Source of the DNA: Pseudorasbora parva | Lineage: Eukaryota; Chordata; Actinopteri; Cypriniformes; Gobionidae | DNA length: 64,000 nt | Reading direction: 5' to 3' | Assembly: GCF_024679245.1 (NCBI RefSeq) | Contig: NC_090196.1 | Location: 5,767,361-5,831,360, forward strand | Shown: positions 1 through 12,501 of the stretch, in pieces | Position numbering within the stretch: position 1 is the first letter of the stretch | Layout of the letters: every line of letters begins with the position of its first letter | Position numbers and translations under genes: made by a program | Notes under the pieces: generated by a model | Databases searched by the model: none | Told to the model about the DNA's origin: nothing | Seen by the model: the letters and a program-made list of their open reading frames with translations, nothing else

Positions 1-59
1 TAAAAAACGTATTTTCTATCCCCTTACACTGTCCTACCCATTTTTACTTTCTCAAAAAG

Positions 60-443
60 AAAAAGAAAAATTCTGTATGATTTATAAGCCTTTTGAAAAG
101 TGGGGACATGGGTAATGTCCTCATATTACACCCTCTCCTTGTAATACCTGTGTCATACCCATGTCATTATACACATTTGTGTCCTGTTATTTCACAAAAA
201 CAAGCACACACACACACACACACTCTCTCTCTCTTCTCTTTGTGGGGACTCATATAATGGTTTTTATACTGTACAAACTGTATATTCTCCCCCTTACACC
301 AACCCTACCCCTAAACCTTTCCATCACACAAAACTTTCTGCATTTTTACATTTAAAATAAATAAACCATTCTGATAAGCTTGTTTCTTTATGGGGACCTC
401 TATTTAGGTCCCTACAGTGACACGAGTCCCCATCGGGATATGG

Positions 444-474
<31 letters not shown>
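60..474. repeat. Interspersed GTGGGGAC repeat with CA microsatellites
   Basis: GTGGGGAC and GTCCC motifs recur (about 100, 242, 390, 425). They are separated by (CA)n/(CT)n at 205-234 and (CA)n at 446-474. The arrangement resembles a dispersed fish repeat, but the family is not identified and no gene is seen. Confidence 0.35.
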
Positions 475-479
<5 letters not shown>

Positions 480-494
480 GTACCCTCTACACCA

Positions 495-666
495 TGGATG
501 GACAAACTCTGCCCTTTAGAGTTGAGCTCCAACCGTGATAAAACTCACCTGCCTGTAGCTTTCTAGTAATCCTGAAGGCATTGATTAGCTGGTTCGGTTG
601 TGTTTGATTAGGGTTAGAACTAAACTCTGCAGGGCAGTGGCCCTCCAGGACCGAGTTTGACCATCC
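495..666. mobile_element. Short hAT-like MITE, 172 bp
   Basis: Inverted ends GGATGGACAAACTC and GAGTTTGACCATCC bound the unit. Flanks CTACACCA and CTACACAC look like a decayed 8-bp target duplication (6 of 8). Similar sequence (GATTAGGGTT...AAACTCTGCAGG) recurs at about 54155-54195. Confidence 0.55.
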
Positions 667-1259
667 CTACACACCTATGACACCGATTAAGCTCTTGATA
701 GTATCCTGGAAAATCCTGGTATTTTTTCCATGGTAACTCAGCTGGTTTTCCTCTGAGAGAAGGGTGGCCTTGAACATGTGGAGTTGGTTCTGAGCCCACA
801 CTGCTCTCTGTTTTATCCCAGATCCTGAACAATAGCAAAACCCAAACAAGTAATGGTGCTGTGGAAGGAAACGTGACTGCATGGTGCACTAGAGCAGGAC
901 GGTGCTCAGTGAACTACTTTACTGAACAGACTATACAGTGTACACTAATTAGTTCCTGTCTTTTGAGGTAAAGTGCAGGACAGAATGTGAATGTATTGTG
1001 AATGCTGGGCAAATTGCCCACTTTTGATTTTAGTTATGTCATATGTCTGATTGTAAATTGCTACAGCTCCATTGAACAATTAAAAGTAGCAAACCAAGCT
1101 CACTGGAAAAGTGGCACTAAAAGGTTAATTCCCTATTGCTTTTGAAAACAACAACCCAGGCTCATTGGAAATAAGCGACTTGGAAAATATGTGTTTATAT
1201 TTTTACACCACTCTTCTCACTTTTTTTCCATTTCAGATATAATGGATAATGTATTTCCA
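667..1259. other. No recognisable feature
   Basis: This is AT-rich unique-looking sequence. Short open frames on the minus strand (620-889) show no family signature. Nothing can be supported here. Confidence 0.4.
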
Positions 1260-1377
1260 GCTGGTTCCCTTTCGAATGGGAACCTGCACTGAGTCCCCTA
1301 GAGGACATTTTGGGGAATGCCTCCAGCATGATCGGTGTCTGAAGCACGTGTGAAAACACAACAATGAGCCTATGACT

Positions 1378-2012
1378 GTCAGGGTTCTGCCCTGGCAGCC
1401 TTCTCTGTGTTGTCTTTGTTCTTTTTTTTTTTGTCTTAACACATGGATCTGTCTTAATTTGTGGTTTTCATGTGTTCCTTTTGCCCTGCCTCCTTGTTTG
1501 CTGTTACCACCATTGCTTAGTCTAGTTGAGTTTCTGACTTTATTCTGCTCTAGATTTCTGCAGGCTTTATTTTGGCTTCTCTTTTTTCCCTTTTCTAGTT
1601 TGTTATATCTAGTTTATCAATTGTTTACTGGTGTTCTAGTTTTGCCAGTTTTTATTTGTTTTGTTTTCTTTCATTGTCTTGAGTGTTGTCACGTGTTAAT
1701 TTCTGCCTCCTTCCTGGGATTCCCTGCCTGCTGGTCCCTTCTGCCTGGTAGCTAGACTGGTTCTGAGTCTGTGAGCAGAAAGTAATGGATCTCTGCTTCG
1801 TTGCGTCCTGCCCTGTCTTCACCTCCACCATCTACCTGGCCTGGTAAGTCCACAGGGGTTCTTTGACCTGCTGTATCCTGGAGCTGGTTCCAGCAGTCAC
1901 CGTCATTGTTCCCCATTGGCCCTGATGTTTGGACTGTCACTCCTCCACTACCCTCTTGTGCCTTGTCAAACTGTCCTGTCAATAAATTCCTTGTTCACTC
2001 TGCATCTGGGTC
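1378..2012 (+). mobile_element. Possible LTR fragment inside the DIRS-like element
   Basis: A TGTCAGGG start, a long T-rich stretch and an AATAAA at about 1981 followed by a short tail resemble an LTR. No paired LTR, primer-binding site or coding region was found. It could instead be internal DIRS sequence. Confidence 0.22.
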
Positions 2013-2369
2013 CTACCTTTCCATATACCTGAGCGTGAGTATAAAGGAGACACCTGTAGAAAATGTCATCCTGTACTTTGTCTTCAATACAAAGTAAGAA
2101 GCACACACGTTTAGGTATTGGGGAGGCTGAATGTGTGCTTGGTTTTACCTGGGTTTGACTATCTCTTCAGGGATGAGTGTTGAGCGCCTGCACTCCGTAG
2201 TTCAGGTCCCATGGCCACCATTACGGTGAAGCAAGATTGGTCTTGGGGGTTGTCTGTAGAGCACAGAGGAATTTAACAGGAAGTTTACCTTTTTGGGCTC
2301 TTTAACCCCACCTCCCTGTTCTCTGAGCTCAGCTAGGCAGTTTGCTGAGTCTGCTTGGCTTCTGGCTTT

Positions 2370-3240
2370 GCAGTAGTGGAGCATTGTTAGGCTTTCTCTT
2401 ATTATAGAGAGACACTGTTCTCTACTCCCTAGAGCTCTGCCTGAATATTGGATCTGAGTTGTAAGTCTCCTTGGTAAGCTGTTCTGAGTATAGCGTGCCA
2501 ATAGGCCTCCACCCACTTTAGAGAGTTGTCATACTCAGGCCTCTGTCCCCAGAGTTCGGCAGGCAGTAGTGCTGAGCTGTAGGGCTCTTTGCGAGCCTTC
2601 TTGGCTACTGCTTTCAGAAGGAAGCATTGTTAGGCCTCCTCTCGCTATAGAGAGTATGAAGCCTTCGCTCCTGAATAGCTGGTTTGAGTTGTTAACTTTT
2701 GCGAAGCCTCCTTGGTAAGAGTGCAGTGCGTACCTAGAATTGTTCTCGCTATAGAGAGTCATTATGCAGAGATCTCTGTCATTAGAGCATGGCCAGGCAG
2801 TAGTGTCAAGTTGTTTGGCTCTTTGTGAGTCTTCTTGAATACTGCCTTTACAGAGGTGTGATACTTCCTTTTTTATAGAGTCTTCCTCCTGAGGACTCCA
2901 CTCCTCAAAAGGTAGTACTGAGGAAGTGCTACAGGATCTCTTTAAACCTTCTTGGTACTCCTGGGTTGGAGCTGTTGTTAGGCCACTCCTCGCTTTAGAG
3001 AGTCAATCTTTTAAAGGCCTCCGCTCCATCTGAGTGCCGTCTGATATTGTGTCAAGCTGCAGGCCTAATTTTGTAGCCACCTTGACAGGTGTAGGACATA
3101 GTGCTGAGGCCTCCGTCTCATGCGCTCCCAGGGGCCAAGTTGCTAGGCTCTCTGTAAGCTTCCTTGGTTGCTACACCTAAACCAGAGCATCGCTAGGCCT
3201 CTTCTCACTATAGAGAGTTATCCTGCTGAGGCCTCCGGTC
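2370..3240. repeat. Degenerate tandem repeat with TATAGAGAG core
   Basis: The core AGGCCTCCTCTCGCTATAGAGAGT-like block recurs in variable form near 2391, 2632, 2743, 2866, 2974 and 3196, at spacings of roughly 110-240 bp. The blocks are linked by GGCTCTTTGCGAGCCTTCTTGG-like segments. It lies inside the DIRS-like unit and is probably an expanded internal repeat. Confidence 0.5.
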
Positions 3241-3566
3241 CCCAGAGCTCGGCTGAGATAGCAGTTCTGAGTTATTAGGCTCTAGACTAGCCTCTTTGGA
3301 AGCTGTCCTAAGAATGGAATGTAGAGAGTTTCTTTTTTGACTCAACCTTGGGGGGAAGTGAAGAAGGGCGCAAGCCAGGATTTTCTCTGAGAGGGTATAC
3401 ACCTCAGGGATAGGGACTCCTTTAGGATCTTTGACTTTAGTATCAGTCGATGAGGCACTTATCTCTTCAGCATAGAGGTCTGCAACCCAACCCAGTTTAA
3501 AGCCTGTGTAGACTTCTTCTTTAGCATGGCGGAGTAGGCATTCATTCCCCAAAGTGTCCTCTAAGG

Positions 3567-3760
3567 CAGGTGTTCCCAAACCTGTCCTGGGGAAACCTCA
3601 CCAGTGCACATTTTGCATGTCTCCTTCATCTGACACATCTGATTCTACTTATCAGCTCATTAGAAGAGCTTGCAAGACTTGAATGGGGTGTGTCTAATGA
3701 GGGAAGACATAGAAAATGTGCGGTACTAAGAGGTCCCCAGGACCGGTTTAAAAAACACTT
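3567..3760. mobile_element. Short hAT element, 194 bp, with perfect target duplication
   Basis: Ends CAGGTGTTCCCAAACCTG and a decayed inverted copy (CCAGGACCGGTTTAAAAAAC near 3738-3757) are flanked by CTCTAAGG on both sides (3559-3566 and 3761-3768). This is a perfect 8-bp duplication, diagnostic of hAT. Confidence 0.78.
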
Positions 3761-4121
3761 CTCTAAGGGATGCAGTGCGAGTTCCTACTCAAAAGGGAAC
3801 GTATCAGGTTACGCATGTAACCATGGGTACCTGATAAGGGGAATAAGACGCTTTGTATCTTTGCCATGTTTCAGGTATTCCTGTGCACATCTCCTTCAGA
3901 CAAAGAAGTGAATGAAGTGTTCTACAGGTGCCCTTTTACACTCACGGGCGCAACCAGTAGTACATCATAGGCTGTTGCTGACCAGTGTCAAGTGCATTAT
4001 AATGTTTTCACACGTGCTTCAGACACCAGTCATTCTGGAGGAATTCCCCAAAAATGTCCTTATGGGGATGCAGTGTCTCGTACCCCTTCTCAGGGAACCA
4101 TGGTTACATGCATAACCTGCG

Positions 4122-4713
4122 ACATCACAAAATACTGTAAACCCTGACAGATAAACAAACAGAAGTTAAAACAGACAGATATGGATACAGGGAAGTTGTA
4201 ATACTTATTACACAGCTTTTCACCACATAAATAATAACAGAGACATTAAATATTGATTTAAATAAAATCTGAATAAAAGAATAAAATCTTACCTGTTTAT
4301 TACCTGTTTATAAATAAAATCATTCTAGCAACAAGACCTACTGTTAAATTTGAAATCCTCCAGTTGATTTTACAGTAAATGGTTGATAAATGAGGCACAA
4401 GATGGCAACAGTTGTGTTTGAATGAAACAAGAAAGCGAAGACTCATCCATGGTGTGATGCAAGAGACATGAAAGCGCCCACCTCCAATACCCGGATGAAA
4501 AGTCTGTTATATAGGATTGCAATTGATGGCAGTCATTATCAAAGAATAACCATAATTACAACCCATGACATTACTCTGAGCTGTTCTCGGAATTATAGGT
4601 TTTTATGGCAAAATGATCAAGACCAATATTAAACCACAGTGGTCACTTGGTACAGTTGGAGCTCAACTTTACAAGTTGTGTGAGTTCTATGAGGATGTAA
4701 ATGCTTTTTACGA
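4122..4713. other. No recognisable feature
   Basis: AT-rich non-coding sequence; no ORF, RNA gene or element boundary was recognised. Confidence 0.4.
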
Positions 4714-4721
4714 GTAGGAAT

Positions 4722-6093
4722 TAGGGATGTCCCGATCAGGTTTTTTTGCCCTCGAGTCCGAGTCATTTGATTTTGAGTATCTGCCGATACCGAGTCCCGA
4801 TCCGATACTTCTATAATACATAAAAAAAGAATAAAGGAGAGCGAAAAAACGAACCAGGATGTTCCTTATTTTTTATTTTATTCACCTTATTTTAACATTC
4901 AACAACTCTAACAAACAGAGCACTTCTGTGAGGTAGATTGAACAATCAAGTAATAAATAACAAATTCTTCACTTTTGGATTTTAGTGCTACAGTAAATAT
5001 AAAAAAGTCTGGGACCGGAGTTGCGCAGAGCAGGAAGTACAACGGCGATATCAAAAGCACACCCATACTCTCACAGATGCAGAACAATTAATTATGTTGG
5101 TGTGAAATAAACAGTTATGGAAATTAAATTAAATTAAATAATCTGCTCCCAAAAATCCTGAAAAAATCTGTTAGTGCCTCAGTGACAACTTCAGTCAGAG
5201 AAGACGTCGATCATAGCTGTCAATCATGACATCACACAGCCGTTTTTATAGCATCAAATAACTAACTAAAACTAAACTTATTTTAAAAAACAAACACTTG
5301 AAATGAAATCATCGTGATGATAACTGCCTACAATGACATAAATCAACTTTGGGGAAAAAATATTTGAAGTGTAATTTGACTGAATTGTAATTAACAATGC
5401 TTTTCAGGTTTTTATAGGTCTAACATTAGTTTTTAGGTAGAGAAATTGAATAAAGTAGGCTAATCATATGTAAAATAGCTGCATATTTAACTGTTTAAAT
5501 TAAAGAATAATCCTTACAAAAGCTATTTAATCAAGAGCAGTGAGTGATTCCTTATCTTTTGTTTGACATTAAACAGACAGCAATAAAGGTTACTGCCCCT
5601 TTAAGACCTGAAGGAAGGCTCTGCTTCGTCTTTCTCGACTATAAAGTCCTCTTAAGGCATATTCAGACTATGTCTGCTTGGATACTCATCAAGATGGACA
5701 TGTTGACACATTTCTTGTGTGAGTTGGTCCGTTTAAGCGCAAGTCTTGAAAGAGAACTCAATATTTGCGCGCTGTGAGACGAGTGCGCGCTTTCGGATGA
5801 TGCAGACAGATCAGCGCGCGCGGTCTCATTCGCGTCTTCTGGCGAATATACATGGGTGTTATTAGCGCTGTTGTAATGTATCACCGAGCACGTGTATCCA
5901 TCTACAGAAACATACATAAAGCATTATTTTCAAGTTACAACCCATATTATTGATGCGTCATCATGCTCACCTCACCCCAGAATATACATTATATCCGAGT
6001 CCTGATCGGCATGTAACGTCCGATTTCGATCGAGTCTGAAATCACGTGATCGGGCCCGATTTCCGATCATGTGATTGGATCGGGACATCCCTA
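4722..6093. mobile_element. Non-autonomous hAT element, 1372 bp
   Basis: The termini TAGGGATGTCCCGATC and GATCGGGACATCCCTA are perfect inverted repeats, flanked by the perfect 8-bp duplication GTAGGAAT (4714-4721 and 6094-6101). Subterminal GATCxGGxCCGAT-like palindromes occur at both ends. No transposase frame survives. Confidence 0.88.
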
Positions 6094-6375
6094 GTAGGAA
6101 TCTCATAATTACAGTAATTCCGCCATGGCATGAATGCATCTTAATTGAACTAAGAATTAGGTATTTCAGAAAGCCATGTAATACACGTTAAAGTCACCGT
6201 TGTCACAATTGGTGGCTGTAATAGATGCACAACACAGAAATTACAACAAAACCGGTCTATAATAAATCCGACAGAAACTCACAATAAGAAAAGTACAGCA
6301 GTAATAACCAGAAACTAATAATTAAAGAAATGAATAATTACCAGGAACACATGAAAAACAAAAACAAAACACAAT

Positions 6376-7648
6376 GGCCCTCATTTATCAATCTTGCGTA
6401 GAAACGGGTGTATATGTTGGCGTAAGATTATGCTTACACTCCTCTCACCGCCTGATTTATGAAACTGTGCGCATCTCTGCAATTCAGGTGTACGCAATAC
6501 TTGCCCTTGATAAATCCCGCGGCTGAAAACGATCGTCATTAGAATAACACGGCCCTATATATTCAAGTCTCCGCCTCCCGCACGCCCTCATTTTACGCCA
6601 TGGACAAACAGAAGACGGCAAAGAAGCGAAACTTCTCCGACGTGGAGATCGGGCGCGCTCAATCATCTATAGTCTATTTAGTCAGGGCACTGATTAGGAC
6701 ATAAGTCAATGGGCTGACTCCCTGATCAGTGCTCTGACTACTGAACTATTGAGATGATTGAGACGCGCCCATCGAGACCCTCACCAGGGAAGTGGAAAAA
6801 AAAAACGAAATTGTTTTATTTGGGAGTTTAAAGAGTGGGATTAAAGGCGCTCACAAAAACAAAATATGGACCCAAATTACGAGTAGCTACTGTTAGTGTG
6901 GGGGTTGAGAAGCGCACTCCAGCAGTTTAAGCTGTTTGGATGATAAATTACCATCACAATGCATTATTTTACAGCACGTTTTGAAACAATTAGCATTTAA
7001 TTTCGTATCACGGCATGTATTGGGGTGTACAATAGTGATGATGATGTGATGTGGAGTAAGATTCATTCTCATTAATAATTACATGACAATTTGTAAGATT
7101 CTTCTTCTTATTATTATGATTATTATTCTTAATGACGCTTGTTATTTAGAAGAAAATGCCGTTTTTATTGATTTTATTATTATTTAAAAGAAGAAGGCCA
7201 TTTTTATTATTTTGTCAGTCTGAATTATTTTAGTCCCAGTCCGTGCGCAGCTGCCGGGCCAGGCGGGCCTGAACCGTCAGATAAAGCGCACAGGCTCGCG
7301 ACTGGAGGAATACATATGCCTACAGATCAAACGCTTTGGTAAAGTCACACAAATTAAACATTGACGTTCATGTTACACAAAAATAAACACTAAATGTTGT
7401 TGTTGTGGTTTTTTACAGTGGGTCATATAGGATATCTTTGTCAGTGCGTTTTGTGGTGTTAGGAATTGTTTTTCTGCGCATTTTCGCACTAACTCAAACG
7501 TGCGTACACCACCTCCTGAGCTGGCGGAGGATTTGAGCGTGCCGTACGCCAACGTCCATATTGATAAATCTCAAAGTCACCGTGGGTTTGGGTGTACGCA
7601 AGGTGTACGCTGGAAATTTGGTGTACGCACTTTTGATAAATGAGGGCC
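6376..7648 (+). mobile_element. PIF/Harbinger-like element with Myb-like gene remnant
   Basis: The ends GGCCCTCATTTATCAA and TTGATAAATGAGGGCC are inverted repeats with a 3-bp flank AAT on both sides. An ATG at 6600 opens a frame beginning MDKQKTAKKRNFSDVEI. After a 120-bp insert, the frame continues as TLTREVEKKNEIVLFG and runs to a stop at about 6895. This resembles the Myb/SANT-like DNA-binding protein that accompanies Harbinger transposases. No DDE transposase was seen, so this is an internally deleted copy. Confidence 0.65.
6651..6770. mobile_element. 120-bp palindromic MITE inserted in the Myb-like frame
   Basis: GGGCGCGCTCAATCATCT at the left is matched by AGATGATTGAGACGCGCCC at the right, and the interior continues to fold (CAGGGCACTGAT with ATCAGTGCTCTG). 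ATC flanks it on both sides (6648-6650 and 6771-6773), a 3-bp target duplication. It interrupts the Myb-like coding sequence. Confidence 0.7.
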
Positions 7649-9311
7649 AATGAAACTAAATCAAACTCAAAAACGGACAACCATGAGATCAAAAATGACA
7701 GTTTTTACTGGAATTTTGCTGTATTTATTATAAATGATTTTTTTCTGTGAATGCATGCTTAAAAAAATGCACTATTATCCAATCAATTCCCAATAGACAA
7801 AATCAAGTTCCGCCCTACTTTTGTTTGTTTGTTTGTTTCTTTCGAGTACCTGTTTCCCTTGAATATGTGTCTCATCTGAAACCCTTCTCTTGTAATATAG
7901 ATATGTTAATTTATTTCACTTTACATTTGCAATCTTCTCTCAAGGCTATTCATCTCTTCATAGTGTTATGATGCGAAGATAAAGCTATACATCATCCTCA
8001 TGTCATTTTTTGAAGCCAAATATTAATCAGTTTTCCTGGCAGGAACTGTGTGTCCCAGAATGGTCCAGCTATGATATTTTCTGTGACCTGAGCCAGCTGG
8101 ACCGATATACACAGCTATTTATTTTCAGGGACATATATGCCTATGCCTGAAGCAGACAGCACATGTTAATGCAACAAAGCATCACAATTCATAAATGCTG
8201 TGAAGAAAAATCTTATCAGCATGACACATTGGCATATGGTCATGTTTATCAGCTCAGGAGATCATAAATTAGCTGTATAGTTTCAATGTCATTTAACCTT
8301 GAAGAGACTTTTAAATGCTTTTTTTATGCCATGCAATCATTTTTAGGCTAAGTTAAAGCCAAACAATTGTTTAATATAAATAAATAAATAAATAAATTGA
8401 TAATTTGTAATTCAGTAAAATGAAACTATTGTTAAAGTGTCCCAATACTAGTATGAAAACTGTACATTTCAAATGACATGTCTGATTAACATCCCATCTC
8501 CAGTGAACCTCTGAGAACCACAATGAGGCAGTCTAACTTCTCCCAGCTGGACCGCGCTGATCCCAGACCACCCCGGGTGAACAAAACAGGAATTATGCTG
8601 CGAACAATAGAATATGTATGTATCAAAACTAATAAATAGATACCAAGGCTCAGCCTGGCACGTCAGACACAATGGGGTGTATTAAAATAACTGGCTTGAT
8701 GTCATTGTTCTCTGAGCAATGTGGGGTTTATGTGTTTATGCCTGTATAAATGAGATGGGCCAGAGATCACAGAGCTGTCCTTGTCCCATACAGTGATGAG
8801 CCTTTCAGACGCTCATTCAGCCTCACAATCTGCCCTGTATCGCGCACCCTCATCGAGATACAACCCTGATCTGATGGCAAAGAAACTTTCAAAAACATCC
8901 ATCAAGCAAACCAAAAAAAACTACTAGAGTATGTCATAGAACAAATTTCACTTTTTGGTGACTTCTGGAAGTTTCCTCCTATGCAAAGATGTGTGTGCAC
9001 ATTTAAGACCAGTTCACACCAAGCACTAATGGTAAAGTTTTATGCTCCCACCAGGAACGATAATTATAATGGCAACTGTATTTATTAGTGTTCCGATAAT
9101 GTTCTGTTTATTTTATTATATACGTTTTGTTTGGTAAAATGTGGTTGTTTTCACAGTAACCACATTGTATACAAGGGATAATACAGCAAGAGAAACAAAA
9201 CAGTTTTTAACCATTTAGATTTTTTTTTTAATCATAACCTCATTCGTGTGTTTTATAATAGCTGCTCTCGTGCACTGAGGGCTATATGTTTAGGGCAGGC
9301 TATTCTCACGA
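7649..9311. other. No recognisable feature
   Basis: Non-coding sequence with a short (AAAT)n-like tract near 8379-8400. Open frames here are short and lack domain features. No element boundary was recognised. Confidence 0.4.
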
Positions 9312-9591
9312 AAATGCGTATAAATAGTAAATGTGCAATGTCGTAGAATGTATACGGCAAAACTCATTTTGGCGTGTCTATGCCACGCTGTTTTTCGCGT
9401 GTATATGATACGCGTATTATACATACGAACCCCCCACCCCACTACCCTAAACCTACCCAAGAGCGTGTCATATATACGCCATAAAGTGCGTATCATATGC
9501 ACGTGAAAAACAGCGTAGCATATGCACGCCAAAATGAGTTTTGGCGTATACATTCCACGACATTGCACACTCGTACTATTTATACGCATTT
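9312..9591. repeat. 280-bp imperfect palindrome
   Basis: The arm AAATGCGTATAAATAGTA... at 9312 pairs with ...TACTATTTATACGCATTT ending at 9591. Internal matches such as CCAAAATGAG with CTCATTTTGG extend most of each arm. The central loop is CCCACCCCACTACCCTAAACC-like. It is a fold-back repeat rich in TACG/CGTA steps and has no visible target duplication. Confidence 0.7.
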
Positions 9592-9833
9592 ATGTGTGAT
9601 CGGGTTGGTTTAGGGGTAATGAATGGAGCTTCATGCTTAACTTTTTCAGAACATTTTTTGAATCGTACAAAATTTGTGTGAAAATTGCACTTTCGCTAAA
9701 GCTATCTCTTCTCGAGAGATCAGGTTGGCAAGAACCCTGGGTCATGGTAAGCTAACACAAATAAATCAATTCTCATGTGCTTATGCTTTTATATTGATCA
9801 AATGGCATTTCATACCAATCTGATCTGTATATA

Positions 9834-11040
9834 CAATGGGGCAAAAAAGTATTTAGTCAGCCACCAATTGTGTAAGTTCTCCCACTTAAAAAGATGAGAG
9901 AAGCCTGTCATTTTCATCATAGGTACACTTCAACTATCTGAGACAGAATGAGAAAAAAAATCCAGAAAATCAAATTGTCTGATTTGTAAAGTATTTATTT
10001 GCAAATTATGGTGGAAAATAAGTATTTGGTCAATAACAAAACTTAATCTCAATACTTTGTTATACACCCTTTGTTGGCAATGACTGAGGTCAAACATTTT
10101 CTGCATGGAGAATGGCCCATTCCTCATGCAGATCTCCTCTAGAGCAGTGATGTTTTGGGGCTGTCGCTGGGCAACACGGTTTTTCAACTGCCTCCAAAGA
10201 TTTTCTATGGGGTTGAGATCTGGAGATTGGCTAGGCCAACCCAGGACCTTGAAATGCTTCTTTACGAAGCCACTCCTTCATTGGCCGGGCGGTGTGTTTG
10301 GGATCATTGTCATGCTGAAAGACCCAGCCATGTTTCATCTTCAATGCCCTTGCTGATGGAAGGAGGTTTTTACTCAAAATCTTTTACACAGATACAACTC
10401 AGCATTATTTCTCCTCCAAACACAACATGTTGAGATTTTACCAAAAAGTTATATTTTGGTTTCAGCTGACATTCTCCCAATCCTCTTCTGGATCATCCAA
10501 ATGCTCTCTAGCAAACTTCATACGGGCCCGGACATGTACTGGCTTAAGCAGGGGGAGACATCTGGCACTGCAGGATTTGAGTCCCTGGCGGTGTAGTGTT
10601 ACTGATGACGGTAGCCTTTGTTCATTTGGTCCCAGCTCTCTGCAGATCATTCACTAGGTCCCCTGTGTGGTTCTGGGATTTTTGCTCACCGTTCTTGTGA
10701 TCATTTTGACCCCACGGGGGGAGATCTTGTGTGGAGCCCGAGATCGAGGGAGGTTATCAGTGGTGTTGTATGTCTTCCATTTTCTAATAATTGCTCCTAC
10801 AGTTCTTCACACCAAGGTGCTTACCAATTGCAGATTCAGTCTTCTCAGCCTGGTGCAGGTCTACAAGTTTGTTTCTGGTGTCCTTTGACAGCTCTTTGGT
10901 CTTGGCCATAGTGGAGTTTGGAGTCTGACTGTTTGAGATTGTTGACAGGTGTCTTTTATACTGATACTGAGTTCAAGCAAGTGTCATTAATACAGGTAAT
11001 GAGTGGAGGACAGAGGCCTCTTAAAGAATCAAATAGTTGG
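9834..11040 (-). mobile_element. Tc1/mariner copy (family A), 3'-truncated
   Basis: The left terminal repeat (CAATGGGGCAAAAAAGTATT) follows a TA. A minus-strand transposase remnant starts at 10909 (MAKTKELS) with HTH-type sequence, then decays through frameshifts and stops. The far terminal repeat is missing after about 11040. The same family recurs at 35557 and 40474. Confidence 0.75.
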
Positions 11041-12501
11041 CTTAGAATGGCTTTTATGATTCCTCATTATAACACAAGGAAGAAACGAACAAAAAACAAC
11101 AAAACAATAAAAGACAAAGCAAAGCAAAACAATTCCCATACCACCCACCCCACCACAGGGGCTTAAGTCAAGCTACATTAACGCTACAGTTACTCAAGCT
11201 ACGCTATCAAGCTAATGGAGAAGGAGAAACCAACTCTTATCAAACTGATCCAGTTTCTCCACCCCCCCCCCCCACCCCCCAGATGTAATAACCTTTCATC
11301 CAACCACAATTTAACAGTATGGACTTTGGTGTTCTTCCAAAGACAAAAACAATTTGTAACAGTTTTAGTTTAATTTAGCAGTAGCAATACTGTTGCATTA
11401 GAGGATAAGCATATCTGTTTAAATATTTTAGTAAATGGCTTTTATACCCATACTGTTAACTGGCTGATTTATATAAATTCTGTGAATAAAATAAGTATAC
11501 AGACCATCACAGTCCAGAACAGCCCTCCTTTGACTTGACCATAATTTAACTGAACAGCACCATCTATTGGACAAATACATAATACAAATATAATATCAAA
11601 GATCCACTCAGCAGTTGCTTTGCTGGTGGTGTAACATTGTGGGGAATATTTCACATCAGGCTCTTATTTAAACGCTGCTCTCATGGACCAGCACCTCTAT
11701 GATGTTTCCAGCAACATATATTGAGTGTATGTCATTGTTTCACTTGACTTCTGCATGGCTGAGTGCAGATGCATAGTATGAAAACCAATGATAATGTGTT
11801 CAACATACAATGTGAGGAAAAATGACACTCCCTCATTCAGGTTTCACTTCCTCATGAACGAAGTTCAGCTTCAGCCTAAATGAACAACAGTAACAGAAAA
11901 CATGAAAATCCTCACTTCGAGAAAAACTACAAAACTAAAGGTTTCACAACAGCACGTTTAGCGTTTTCTGATGATTGGAACTGTTTGCACAGGTGGGTCA
12001 ATAATTTCTCTATATTTTCAGTGTGTTTTGCTGTGGAGGCGTTACATCTTCTGTTACCTACAACTTTCACAAGTCTTCTCGCCATTTCGTTTAGAGGTTT
12101 AGCTATTTATAGTTGTATTTCCTGGATAAATGTGTGCCCTTTCACTGCATGCAATGGGATACATCTGTTGTGTAAATTTGACATTTTTCTTTATTTTTAT
12201 TTTTTTCCCCACCAGAAAATGCTAGAAGTCTGAAGAAAAAGGAACCAACTTTCTACAGGAAATAATCAGTTCCCCAATCAGCATTATTTAAATTTTTTGC
12301 CTCACAAGAATAGCTTGGATACTAAGATATGCCAGTGGGGTAAGATGAGCCATTATGAATAAGTTATGTAATCATTTAATCACTTAAGGTTCATAATTTA
12401 GTCACAACTGATTATGATATAAAGGACAGTAAAATTGTAAGTATGTTAATGCTACAAATGTTTTTCATATCAAAGCAAATTTAAGTGTGATTATATATGT
12501 A
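11041..12501. other. No recognisable gene; short poly-C tract
   Basis: The tract at about 11260-11280 is almost pure C. A 117-aa open frame at 11880-12233 is T-rich and has no domain signature, so it is not called as a gene. Confidence 0.4.

Larger units (their letters stand above)
1260..4121. mobile_element. DIRS-like element remnant with inverted termini
   Basis: The left end (about 1260-1365) is the inverted counterpart of the right end (about 3985-4121). Both contain the GAAGCACGTGTGAAAACA block and a CCCCAAAATGTCC-type block. A third copy of end sequence lies internally (about 3538-3566 plus 3761-3840). It joins the terminal sequences in the manner of the internal complementary region of DIRS elements. 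No recombinase or reverse transcriptase survives, so the unit is non-autonomous. It is split by a 194-bp hAT element at 3567-3760. Confidence 0.55.

Noticed and set aside
1372..1755. Leu/Phe-rich 127-aa plus-strand frame resembling membrane segments
   Set aside because: Produced by a T-rich repeat region inside a retroelement; no conserved motif.
11880..12233. 117-aa plus-strand frame
   Set aside because: No domain signature or splice partners, AT-rich composition; looks like a chance frame.
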